Shown here piece by piece: positions 49,225 through 57,217 of a stretch of DNA of 64,000 nucleotides (position 1 is the first letter of the stretch; the number at the start of each line of letters is the position of its first letter). The position numbers and the translations under genes were made by a program. This DNA comes from UBA7446 sp965656545. Its GTDB lineage: Bacteria > Bacteroidota > Bacteroidia > Flavobacteriales > Flavobacteriaceae. The stretch spans positions 248,001-312,000 of the forward strand of contig CBFHKZ010000002.1 in NCBI GenBank assembly GCA_965656545.1, given 5' to 3'. The notes below the pieces were generated by a model. That model was not told the origin of the DNA. It saw nothing but the letters and a program-made list of their open reading frames with translations, and made no database searches.

Positions 49225-50346
49225 TTACGCTAACGCTTTTTGGTACATTTCCTCGTATGCTGGAACAATTTGGTGCACGTCAAAGCGACATGCATACGTA
49301 TAAGCTTGGTGCTTAAACAAGGCTAGTTTCTCCTTGTCAGACAAGAGTTCTACAGCGTGTTTTGCCATGGCATCCACATCGCCAACAGCAGTTAGATAAC
49401 CTGTTTCTCCGTGAATGTTTACTTCCGGCAATCCACCCGTGTTGGTGGAAATTACAGGTGTGGCAGCGGCCATGGCTTCCAAAGCAGCCAATCCAAAACT
49501 TTCGGTTTGCGAGGGCAACAATAACAGGTCAGAGTAGCATAAAATCTTACTCACCTCGTTTGTCTTTCCATAAAAAACAACATCCGCCCAAACATCCAAC
49601 TCACGGCAGCGGTTTTCAGCAGTCAAGCGGTCTGGACCATCGCCCACCATCATCAGTTTGGCAGGCATATGCTCCCGCACTTTTGCAAAGGTTTCAATGA
49701 CATCTAGCACACGTTTTACAGGTCTAAAATTACTTACATGCGTAAGTATGACCTCATCTGCAGCAGCAACGGTTTCACGATCACAATTCACGCGAATGTT
49801 TTCGTAGCGCGATATGTTGATAAAATTGGGCACCACATGAATTTCTTTGTGCACATCAAACAAACTAAAAGTATCGCTGCGCAAATCTTTGGAAACAGCT
49901 GTTACCACATCTGAATTATTGATGCTAAAGGTAACAGCAGGTTTGTAAAACGGATGGCTTCCCACCAAGGTAATATCCGAACCGTGAAGGGTGGTCACCA
50001 ACGGAATGTCAATACCGTTTTCTCTAAGCATTTGCTTGGCCATATAGGCAGCATAGGCGTGTGGAATGGCATAGTGCACATGCAGCAGCTCTATCTCATG
50101 CAACTTCACCATTTCTACGAGCATACTAGAAAGTGCTAATTCATAGGGTTGAAAATGAAACAGCGGATAGCGTGGTACATGAACCTCATGAAAGTGAATA
50201 TTACCTGCAAGAGACTGTAAACGCACCGGCTGTTTATAGCTTACAAAATGCACCTCGTGACCCCTTTCGGCCAAAGAGATGCCCAATTCGGTAGCCACTA
50301 CCCCACTACCACCATAGGTTGGGTAACAAACAATCGCTATTTTCAT
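49225..50346 (-). CDS. bshA: N-acetyl-alpha-D-glucosaminyl L-malate synthase
   Basis: BshA joins UDP-GlcNAc and L-malate in the first step of bacillithiol synthesis. The 373-residue GT4 enzyme has the BshA-type start KIAIVCYPTYGGSGVVATEL with EVHFVSYKQPVRL, the LHVHYAIPHAYAAYMA block, TTLHGSDITLVG, and the retaining GT4 signature SQTESFGLAALEAMAAATPVI near residue 276. It indicates that this organism makes bacillithiol as its low-molecular thiol. bshB and bshC are not in the window. Confidence 0.92.
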   Translation of the reverse strand: MKIAIVCYPTYGGSGVVATELGISLAERGHEVHFVSYKQPVRLQSLAGNIHFHEVHVPRYPLFHFQPYELALSSMLVEMVKLHEIELLHVHYAIPHAYAAYMAKQMLRENGIDIPLVTTLHGSDITLVGSHPFYKPAVTFSINNSDVVTAVSKDLRSDTFSLFDVHKEIHVVPNFINISRYENIRVNCDRETVAAADEVILTHVSNFRPVKRVLDVIETFAKVREHMPAKLMMVGDGPDRLTAENRCRELDVWADVVFYGKTNEVSKILCYSDLLLLPSQTESFGLAALEAMAAATPVISTNTGGLPEVNIHGETGYLTAVGDVDAMAKHAVELLSDKEKLALFKHQAYTYACRFDVHQIVPAYEEMYQKALA

Positions 50347-50426
50347 ATTAAAAATGATTTACAGAACAGGGTTTCCTTAACTAGCATGACACAAAAGTAT
50401 TGGTAATACTTCGAAGCGCAAAACAA

Positions 50427-52025
50427 TCAATCAAAAGCTTCTAGGGCAACGGGTAATTTACCCACCGCATCGATTTTTCCAAATAATATTTGGGCTGCAG
50501 CCTTAACAAAAGCCGGCTCTTGTTGGTGTGCCAACAACACACTTGAACAGCTGCTTATATCTGACAACTGTCGCAAGACGTAGGGTTTTGCAAACACCAC
50601 CACGTGCACATTTTGGTGTTTTAGCAATTTGGCTAATAGCTTATGTTCATCTGTTGGCAGGTACTGTTTTCGCCAAGGTGTAGCCGTATCTGCATAAATA
50701 CCCACAACCAAAGTTTCGTTTGAGCCGATAGCAACTGTTGCATATGGAGATAGCTGACGCACAGCAGCGTATTGGCGTAAAGCGTTTAAAAAGCTATTGT
50801 CTTTTTGTTTGCCAAGGGCAACAAATACCACCTTTGTTTTTGACTCTATGGGGAAAGCCTTACCGCGGTGTGCCAAGACGAGGCTCTGATTGGCTATTTG
50901 TTGGACCAAATAGCGGTCAACAGAAGCAAAAGGCAAGACTTCATAAAAGCCCTTTTTTGTTTGCTTTAAGGCAAGTTGGTGTTTGGCTGCGAGAATTTTC
51001 TTGACTGATTTTGCCAATCGTGCTGCTGTAATAGCGCCAGACAAGTAATGAGATTTTATGTTGGCAATGGAGCTTGATAGGTTTTCGGGAATGAGCAATA
51101 CATCTGCTCCTGCCATAAAGGCCTGTAGTGCAGGTTGGTCAACGCTGTCGGAAATACCCTTCATGTTGAGCGCATCAGTAAAAACAAGTCCCTTAAAACC
51201 CATTTTATCTTGCAGCAAATCGTTTACCACTAAAGAAGATGTCGAAACGGGAATGCTGTCATTTGCAGTCAATGCAGGGACGGCCAAATGTCCCACCATA
51301 ACGCCTTTAAGTTTGTTGTCAATCAAATGCTGGAATGGCAACAGGTCTATGCTGTCTAATGCTTTGCTACTGCGGTTGATAAGCGGAAGTGCTATGTGCG
51401 AATCTTGTACTGCTGCACCATGACCGGGAAAGTGTTTGGCAACCGCCCAAACACCTGCTGCCTGTAAGCCTTCCATAAACGCAGCACCCTGTTCCGCTAC
51501 CTTATGGGGGTCATCGCCAAAAGATCGCACGCCAATAATGGGGTTTTTAGATTCGCTATTGACATCCACTACGGGCGCGAAAGTAACATGCACCCCCATG
51601 CTACGCTTGCGTGCACCCAATCTTTTGCCCAAGGCATAAACCAAATCGCTGTGCGGCAATGCACCTAGGGTCATGGCGTAGGGATAAGCGGGTAGATCTG
51701 TTAGGCGCATGGCCATGCCCCACTCGGCATCGGCGCCAATAAGCAAGGGAATCGCAGCTTGATTTTGATAGGTACGCGTGTCGCGTAATTGTTGTTTGCT
51801 GGTGCCTTTAGAAAATAAGACGCCGCCAATGTGTTGTGCTTGTATCTGTTTGCTAGTTGCCATCCTTTTGGAAGTATTCCCATCGGGATAAGCCATGACC
51901 ATAAAAAGTTGCCCGATTTTTTGATCGAGGGTCATTTGGGCATAAAGGCTATCTACCCATGCTTGCTGGGATTGTGCGTGCACTAGTGTTGCCGCAAACA
52001 AAATCGTGAACAAAAAGCGAAACAT
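50427..52025 (-). CDS. Glycoside hydrolase family 3 (beta-N-acetylhexosaminidase-like)
   Basis: A 532-residue secreted enzyme with a signal peptide ending ...AATLVHAQSQ. The NagZ-type barrel contains MGVHVTFAPVVDVN, the KHFPGHGAAVQDSHIALP His/Asp loop near residue 200 and the catalytic aspartate in VFTDALNMKGIS near 285. A shorter alpha/beta domain follows (about 370-532). Many flavobacterial relatives carry a C-terminal serine beta-lactamase domain; this one lacks it. It probably cleaves GlcNAc from muropeptides during wall recycling, or chitin-like glycans. Confidence 0.88.
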   Translation of the reverse strand: MFRFLFTILFAATLVHAQSQQAWVDSLYAQMTLDQKIGQLFMVMAYPDGNTSKRMATSKQIQAQHIGGVLFSKGTSKQQLRDTRTYQNQAAIPLLIGADAEWGMAMRLTDLPAYPYAMTLGALPHSDLVYALGKRLGARKRSMGVHVTFAPVVDVNSESKNPIIGVRSFGDDPHKVAEQGAAFMEGLQAAGVWAVAKHFPGHGAAVQDSHIALPLINRSSKALDSIDLLPFQHLIDNKLKGVMVGHLAVPALTANDSIPVSTSSLVVNDLLQDKMGFKGLVFTDALNMKGISDSVDQPALQAFMAGADVLLIPENLSSSIANIKSHYLSGAITAARLAKSVKKILAAKHQLALKQTKKGFYEVLPFASVDRYLVQQIANQSLVLAHRGKAFPIESKTKVVFVALGKQKDNSFLNALRQYAAVRQLSPYATVAIGSNETLVVGIYADTATPWRKQYLPTDEHKLLAKLLKHQNVHVVVFAKPYVLRQLSDISSCSSVLLAHQQEPAFVKAAAQILFGKIDAVGKLPVALEAFD

Positions 52026-52039
52026 ACCTTAAAGGTAAG

Positions 52040-52522
52040 TTAAAAGTAGCGTGCGTGCCAACTTTGATGGGCAGGGACTTCCCATTGCGTCAAAAACTCT
52101 TCCTTGTTTACCACCAAATTATTGAAGACGATGGTGTTTTCCGTTACAGCTTTACTTTTGACCATTTTCTTAAAATCCATCAATGGCTTGTAGGTAATGT
52201 ACTCCCCTTGTTTAAAGCTGACATTCATCTTGTCCAAAAGCGTAACTCCATAGTTCGCTTCAATTTCTTGAATGATTTTTACCGATGCATCGATAGAACA
52301 ACCCGTAGCTTCTTGTTGGCTTTCATCGAGTGCAATAACAATAAAACGGTTATAGGGCATGCTAACCCCAGCGTTTAGGGATGCGCCATGTGCCGTCCAT
52401 TGGGTTAGAAAGGCATGTAATGTTGTGGTGATTTCTTCACACTCCGCTGCAGTAAAAGGGCGACTGGCTGGATAAATCCATACACGTGCTTCATCGGATA
52501 ATGCGTCAAAGGGTACTTGCAT
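52040..52522 (-). CDS. Flavobacterial conserved hypothetical protein
   Basis: A 160-residue soluble protein: VWIYPASRPFTAAECEEITT at the N-terminus, WTAHGASLNAGVSMPYNRFI near residue 46, GCSIDASVKIIQEIEANYG near 73 and FNNLVVNKEEFLTQWEVPA at the end. Relatives are sometimes labelled ABC transporter ATPase, but there is no Walker motif and the label should not be used. It starts just before the Fe-S protein gene's stop (the gene order CCG protein then this one is recurrent in Flavobacteriia, from memory). Function unknown. Confidence 0.75.
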   Translation of the reverse strand: MQVPFDALSDEARVWIYPASRPFTAAECEEITTTLHAFLTQWTAHGASLNAGVSMPYNRFIVIALDESQQEATGCSIDASVKIIQEIEANYGVTLLDKMNVSFKQGEYITYKPLMDFKKMVKSKAVTENTIVFNNLVVNKEEFLTQWEVPAHQSWHARYF

Positions 52523-52523
52523 C

Positions 52524-53315
52524 TTATAAGTCTTCGGCTTGTTGGATAAGTTCAGCGATATCCATCACAGCAATGGATCCTTCCTTTTCTTTGTTCTTGA
52601 CCCCGTCGGTCATCATGGTATTACAAAAAGGGCAACCCGCAGCAATAATGTCTGGTTTGGTCTCCAAGGCCTGTTCGGTACGTTCAATATTGATTTCTTT
52701 GTTACCCGCTTCTGCATCTTTGAACATCTGCGCGCCACCGGCACCACAGCAAAGCCCTTTGGACTTGCAACTTTTCATTTCAATCAACTCGCTCTCTAAC
52801 TTGGCCAAAACATCTCTAGGCGCTTCGTATTCGTTATTGGCACGTCCCAAATAACAGGGGTCGTGAAAGGTAATCCGCTTGCCTTTGAATTGACCGCCTT
52901 CAACCTTAAGCTTTCCTTCGTCTAGCAATTGTTTTAGGAATTGGGTGTGGTGCACCACTTCATAGTGCCCACCCAAACCTGGATACTCATTCTTTAATGT
53001 ATTAAAGCAGTGCGGACAGGCCGTAACTATCTTTTTTACTTCATAGCCATTAAGGACCTCAATGTTGGTCATGGCTTGCATCTGAAACAAAAACTCGTTG
53101 CCGGCACGCTTAGCAGGATCGCCCGTACAACTTTCTTCTGGTCCAAGTACGGCAAAAGAAATTTCGGCTTTTAGCAATAGCTTGACAAAAGCCTTTGTTA
53201 TTTTCTTTGCGCGGTCGTCGAAACTTCCAGCACAACCCACCCAAAAAAGCACCTCAGGCTGTTTGCCTTGGGCTGCTAATTCGGCCATGGTTGGTATGTT
53301 AGTCGTGTTGTCCAT
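52524..53315 (-). CDS. CCG-domain (Fe-S) oxidoreductase subunit
   Basis: A 263-residue soluble protein from the ATG at 53315; the preceding codon at 53318 is also ATG and cannot be excluded. It has two cysteine-rich CCG motifs, as in HdrB/LutA/GlpC-type electron carriers: CPHCFNTLKNEYPG and FHDPCYLGRANNEY..., then CCGAGGAQMF and AAGCPFCNTMM. These bind an Fe-S cluster and react with thiols or quinone-linked partners. With the membrane Fe-S protein at 53748 it likely forms one redox complex; a HAD-like gene lies between them. The electron donor is unknown. Confidence 0.9.
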   Translation of the reverse strand: MDNTTNIPTMAELAAQGKQPEVLFWVGCAGSFDDRAKKITKAFVKLLLKAEISFAVLGPEESCTGDPAKRAGNEFLFQMQAMTNIEVLNGYEVKKIVTACPHCFNTLKNEYPGLGGHYEVVHHTQFLKQLLDEGKLKVEGGQFKGKRITFHDPCYLGRANNEYEAPRDVLAKLESELIEMKSCKSKGLCCGAGGAQMFKDAEAGNKEINIERTEQALETKPDIIAAGCPFCNTMMTDGVKNKEKEGSIAVMDIAELIQQAEDL

Positions 53316-53751
53316 CATCAAAAACCTCAATGGTCACTTCTTTTTCAACTAGATCGGTGAATTTACCGTTATAACGTGTTGCCTTAACCAAGTGGTTGTC
53401 TACCCAGTGATAGTTTCCGCCACGAGGCTTGCCCATAAGCAAAGAGTGATATTTAAATCCGTATTTGTTTAACCAGTCTTCGGTTACTTTGCGGTGGTTT
53501 TCAGTTCTAGAGGTGAAAAAACAAATCATATGACCTTCGTCATACCACTTATTCAGGGTTTCCAATGCATCAGGATACAATTCGGCAGTAGCCATACGCT
53601 CTGGCTCCTCATTGGGAATGTCATCACAGATAGTACCATCAATATCGATTAGGTAGTTTTTTACCCCTTCTGGAAGCACCGGACTAATATGCTCCCCGTC
53701 TTCTAGTTTTTCTTGCAATAATTGCTCTACTTCTTCTTTGTTCATGTTCAT
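53299..53751 (-). CDS. HAD-superfamily phosphatase-like protein
   Basis: A 150-residue protein with a HAD core: YLIDIDGTICDDIP (DxDGT nucleophile loop near residue 35), FFTSRTENHRKVTEDW (motif II) and the basic MGKPRGGNYHWVDNH region with the acidic motif nearby. Relatives are often named phosphoheptose isomerase, which the sequence does not support. It overlaps the membrane Fe-S gene by 4 bp and the CCG gene by about 17 bp, so it is translated inside that redox operon. Its substrate is unknown. Confidence 0.82.
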   Translation of the reverse strand: MNMNKEEVEQLLQEKLEDGEHISPVLPEGVKNYLIDIDGTICDDIPNEEPERMATAELYPDALETLNKWYDEGHMICFFTSRTENHRKVTEDWLNKYGFKYHSLLMGKPRGGNYHWVDNHLVKATRYNGKFTDLVEKEVTIEVFDDGQHD

Positions 53752-55076
53752 ATATTTATTTCTTCACGCCATGCGATACGGTATTGTTGATTAAATGGCC
53801 ACGGAGCACCGTTGTTTTCTACGTTGGTCATCATGTTGTTTAATTCTGTTGGTGCTGCCGATTGTTCCATAACAAGATAGCGACGCATATCGGTGATAAT
53901 GGAAAGTGGATCAATGGCGATTGGACAGGCTTCTACACAAGCATTACAAGAAGTACAGGCCCACAGTTCTTCACGGGAAATATAGTTATCCAAGAGGGTA
54001 TTTGCATTGGGCTGTTCGCCCTTATTCAAAGCAGTACCTACTTCGGTAAGGCGGTCACGCGTGTCCATCATTATTTTTCTAGGCGAAAGCTTTTTCCCCG
54101 TTTGGCTGGCCGGACATTCAGCCGTACATCGTCCACATTCGGTACACGAATACGCATTCATCAATTGCACCCAATTTAAATCGGCTACATCAGCAGCGCC
54201 AAAAGTGCTGGGAGCAGCATCGGCAGCAGGTGCAGCATAGGGATCGGCATTGGGGTCTAACATCAGCTTAACTTCATCAGTAACCGCCTGCATATTCGTA
54301 AACTGACCCTGTGGCGTGAGTTTGGCAAACCAAGTATTGGGAAATGCCAAGATGATGTGCAGGTGTTTTGAATAGTATAAATAATTTAAGAAAAGTAAAA
54401 TACCCGTGATATGCAGCCACCAAGTAGTGCGTTCTACCGCAACAACCTGAGCGACACTTAATCCATCAAAAAGAGGAAGTATCCACTGACTTACTGGGAA
54501 ACTACCTGCCGTGAGGTAATGCGGGTCTTGCGCATTGATCTGCAACCAATAATCAGAAGCGTTCATGGTGAGAAACAAGCCCATAAGCACCACTTCGGCA
54601 TAGAGAATAATATCCGCATCCCATTTGGGCCAGCCTTTCATTTCGGCACGCCAAAAACGTTTGATGCGCATCACATTGCGTCGGGTCCAAAACAAGACAA
54701 CACTCACCAATACCAGAGCAGCAAACACTTCAAAAGTAGCGATTAGAACGTTGTAGAAATCCCCTAAAAATGGGGCAAAAACACGGTGCGTGCCCAAAAA
54801 GCCATCCATGACAATTTCAAGTAATTCGATATTGATTACAACAAAGCCTACATAGACAATAACGTGTAACAGGCCAGACAGCGGCTTGCGCACCATTTTG
54901 GATTGGCCAAGCGCAATGCGTGCCATGTGCAACCAACGTTTTTTGGGCTGGTCGTTTCTGTTAGCAGCAGTACCTAATTTTATATTGCGAATAATGCGGC
55001 GTATGTTGCGTGTAAACAAGCCCACTAGGGAAAAGAAAAGTACTCCAAATAATATATTTGACACGTAAGCGCCCAT
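53748..55076 (-). CDS. Membrane-bound (Fe-S)-binding heterodisulfide reductase-like protein
   Basis: A 442-residue protein with about five predicted membrane helices in the first 260 residues (cytochrome b/NarI-like, with several His) and two 4Fe-4S motifs, CTECGRCTAECPAS and CTSCNACVEACPIA, near residues 315 and 380. It resembles HdrDE or glycolate/lactate oxidase-type membrane modules that pass electrons between a soluble CCG protein and the quinone pool. The CCG protein two genes downstream is its probable partner. The operon begins behind the MCE gene with a 3-bp gap. Confidence 0.87.
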   Translation of the reverse strand: MGAYVSNILFGVLFFSLVGLFTRNIRRIIRNIKLGTAANRNDQPKKRWLHMARIALGQSKMVRKPLSGLLHVIVYVGFVVINIELLEIVMDGFLGTHRVFAPFLGDFYNVLIATFEVFAALVLVSVVLFWTRRNVMRIKRFWRAEMKGWPKWDADIILYAEVVLMGLFLTMNASDYWLQINAQDPHYLTAGSFPVSQWILPLFDGLSVAQVVAVERTTWWLHITGILLFLNYLYYSKHLHIILAFPNTWFAKLTPQGQFTNMQAVTDEVKLMLDPNADPYAAPAADAAPSTFGAADVADLNWVQLMNAYSCTECGRCTAECPASQTGKKLSPRKIMMDTRDRLTEVGTALNKGEQPNANTLLDNYISREELWACTSCNACVEACPIAIDPLSIITDMRRYLVMEQSAAPTELNNMMTNVENNGAPWPFNQQYRIAWREEINI

Positions 55077-55079
55077 ATT

Positions 55080-56033
55080 TTACTCTGATTTATCAGGTTT
55101 TTCATACGCCTTGTTCTTTTTGCCAAAGAGCGAAAAGTGGACGTATCTTTTTGGGTTAAGACGCATGTCTTGCAACAGCAGCTGTACTTGTACGTTGGTT
55201 TCGTTTAGTGCGTTTACTAGCGAATCGCTTTGAACGAGTTTTCCTAAGGTTCCTTCGCCTGCACTTACCTTGTTAGTAATGTCAGACAGGTTAATGGCAG
55301 AATGCTCAAGCATGCGTATGGTGGCAGCTAGTGGTGCTTGTTGCAAGGAATCGGTTATAGCAGCAGCATTTTCCGAAGCACGGGCAAGTGCATCAAACGT
55401 ATTGTTAAGCGCACCGTCGGAATCGTTAACAGAGCTGCTAAGTGCATTTGTCAAGGTGGTTAGTGCGGCAGTGGTTTCACTAAACTGATCGATGGATTGG
55501 CGCAGCGCCTCTTGACGTTCTGCGTCCATGACGTTTTTGAATGAAATCAATACCGAATCGGCATGAACAATCATGCTCTCAATTTTTTCTTGCAATGGCG
55601 ATAATTTCTCGTTCACCAAATCCGTAAGTCCAGGGGCTACAGCAGTCTGGAGGGTATCACCTGACTGTGCCTTGGCAACATCATCAAAAGCGGGAATTAT
55701 GGCCAAGGCCTTACCCCCTATCAAACCAGACTCATAGATTTGCGCAATGCTGTTTTTTGAAAAAGGGAAATCGTTTTCAACTCGAAAAGTGACCAAGATT
55801 TTCCCATCAGGATACATCAACTTGCTGTTCTCAACGGAGCCTACTTCATATCCGTTAATCGTAACAGGTGTTCCGTTTAGCAGTCCCTCAGTATTGTCAT
55901 AAACGCCGTAGAACAATCGGTCAGAAACAAAAACATCGTTGGATTTGAGATAGCTAAACCCAATAAAAAATAAGCTTATCCCAAAAATGAAGAGCAAGGC
56001 TGTTTTTATTTCATTAGAAAATTTCAAAATCAA
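55080..56033 (-). CDS. MCE/MlaD family lipid-transport protein
   Basis: A 317-residue protein with one N-terminal membrane helix (ALLFIFGISLFFIGFSYL) and an MCE domain at about residues 38-115 (YDNTEGLLNGTPVTINGYEV, then VGSVENSKLMYPDG and IYESGLIGGKALAII). The remainder is a long coiled coil typical of periplasm-spanning MCE proteins. MlaD relatives carry phospholipids between the two membranes. The ATPase and permease of a Mla-type system are not in the window. It sits between the amidase gene and the Fe-S operon on the same strand. Confidence 0.88.
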   Translation of the reverse strand: MILKFSNEIKTALLFIFGISLFFIGFSYLKSNDVFVSDRLFYGVYDNTEGLLNGTPVTINGYEVGSVENSKLMYPDGKILVTFRVENDFPFSKNSIAQIYESGLIGGKALAIIPAFDDVAKAQSGDTLQTAVAPGLTDLVNEKLSPLQEKIESMIVHADSVLISFKNVMDAERQEALRQSIDQFSETTAALTTLTNALSSSVNDSDGALNNTFDALARASENAAAITDSLQQAPLAATIRMLEHSAINLSDITNKVSAGEGTLGKLVQSDSLVNALNETNVQVQLLLQDMRLNPKRYVHFSLFGKKNKAYEKPDKSE

Positions 56034-56077
56034 AGTATTTTTTCAAAAATACATAATATTTGTGCAGCTCAACAGGC

Positions 56078-57178
56078 TTATTTAGATTTCATTTCATGAG
56101 TTATTGACACTTCTTTGTTGCCCTTAAATGCCTTGATATAGGCGCCTTTATAGCCTTTTTTAGTGAGTTTTGACATCGCTTTTTTAGCCGACTTGTATGA
56201 AGAAAATGAGCCGTAGTAATACCTGTAAAGACTACCCGACTTGATGCGAGATATATCTGATAATCCCTTAAAATTATACGGTTTTAGATCCATCTTTTTA
56301 GTGCTGGCAGCAATCTGAATGCGGAAGGTAGTAGCTGCTGCACTGCTGCTTGTTGTTGAAGTACTGGTGGTTTCAACAGGAACCGTATCCATAACAAGAC
56401 CTGTGAATAAGGTGCCGTCTAAAGAAGATTTGTATTGCATGATGGCTTTGGCTATTGCCTTGCTTATCTCGGTTTGTCCACGCTTTGAATTTAGATAGGC
56501 GCCTTCGTTTGAATTGGTCAGAAAACCTGTTTCGACCAACACACTAGGCATATAGGTATTGCGAAGCACCAAAAAACCTGCTTGCTTTACGGTTCTGTTT
56601 TTTCGCTTTAGATTTTTAACAAAACTCTGTTGAATATAGTTTGCCGCTTCGATACTTTGGTTGAGATAGTCCTCTTGCATCAACACCAAGCTAATAACCG
56701 ACTCGGGATTGTTGGGGTCAAAACCGTCGTATTCTTGCTCGTAATTATCTTCCAAAAATATTACGGCATTTTCTTTTTGAGCAATTCTAAAATTATCTTG
56801 GTTTCGATGTAGACCCAGTACAAATGTGCCTGCACCATAAGCGTTGGAATCATGTGCATCACAGTGAATGGAAACAAACAAATCGGCCTTTGCCTTGTTG
56901 GCAACGTTAGCCCTACCATTCAGTGTTACGTATTTATCTGATTTCCTCGTGTAAACAACCTTAACGCCTTTTTCTTTTTCGAGTATGGCACCCGTCTTTA
57001 GTGCGACATTGAGCACTATTTTTTTTTCGTAATAGTTGTTCCCCCTATTCCCGGGGTCTTTACCGCCATGACCTGCGTCAATTACTACTGTAAAAGGCTT
57101 ATCATTTTGGGCATACAAATTGTTGTTAAAGCTTAAAACAGTAACAACAAAAAATAAAGCAATTTTAATGAAACGCAT
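56078..57178 (-). CDS. N-acetylmuramoyl-L-alanine amidase with SPOR-like C-terminus
   Basis: A 366-residue periplasmic zinc amidase that splits the peptide from the glycan of peptidoglycan. A signal peptide precedes the Amidase_3 domain: VVIDAGHGGKDPGNRG near residue 32 with the first His, FVSIHCDAHD near 104 with the second, and PSVLVETGFLTN near 217 with the catalytic Glu. After a Ser/Thr-rich linker the last 75 residues (YRYYYGSFSSYKSAKKAM) resemble a SPOR domain, which targets septal glycan. It is divergent from lptD and followed by the MCE gene. Confidence 0.92.
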   Translation of the reverse strand: MRFIKIALFFVVTVLSFNNNLYAQNDKPFTVVIDAGHGGKDPGNRGNNYYEKKIVLNVALKTGAILEKEKGVKVVYTRKSDKYVTLNGRANVANKAKADLFVSIHCDAHDSNAYGAGTFVLGLHRNQDNFRIAQKENAVIFLEDNYEQEYDGFDPNNPESVISLVLMQEDYLNQSIEAANYIQQSFVKNLKRKNRTVKQAGFLVLRNTYMPSVLVETGFLTNSNEGAYLNSKRGQTEISKAIAKAIMQYKSSLDGTLFTGLVMDTVPVETTSTSTTSSSAAATTFRIQIAASTKKMDLKPYNFKGLSDISRIKSGSLYRYYYGSFSSYKSAKKAMSKLTKKGYKGAYIKAFKGNKEVSITHEMKSK

Positions 57179-57195
57179 TCTGGATAAAATATGTG

Positions 57196-57203
57196 TATTT
57201 TTG
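57196..57203 (+). promoter_or_regulatory. -7 box TATTTTTG of lptD
   Basis: An exact TAnnTTTG match 14 bp before the ATG at 57218. It lies between that ATG and an earlier in-frame ATG at 57191, and so favours the later start. No TTG at the usual spacing. Confidence 0.5.
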
Positions 57204-57217
57204 GAGCATTCAATCTG

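Noticed and set aside
52040..52522. ABC transporter ATPase label
   Set aside because: No Walker A, signature or Walker B motif is present in the 160 residues.
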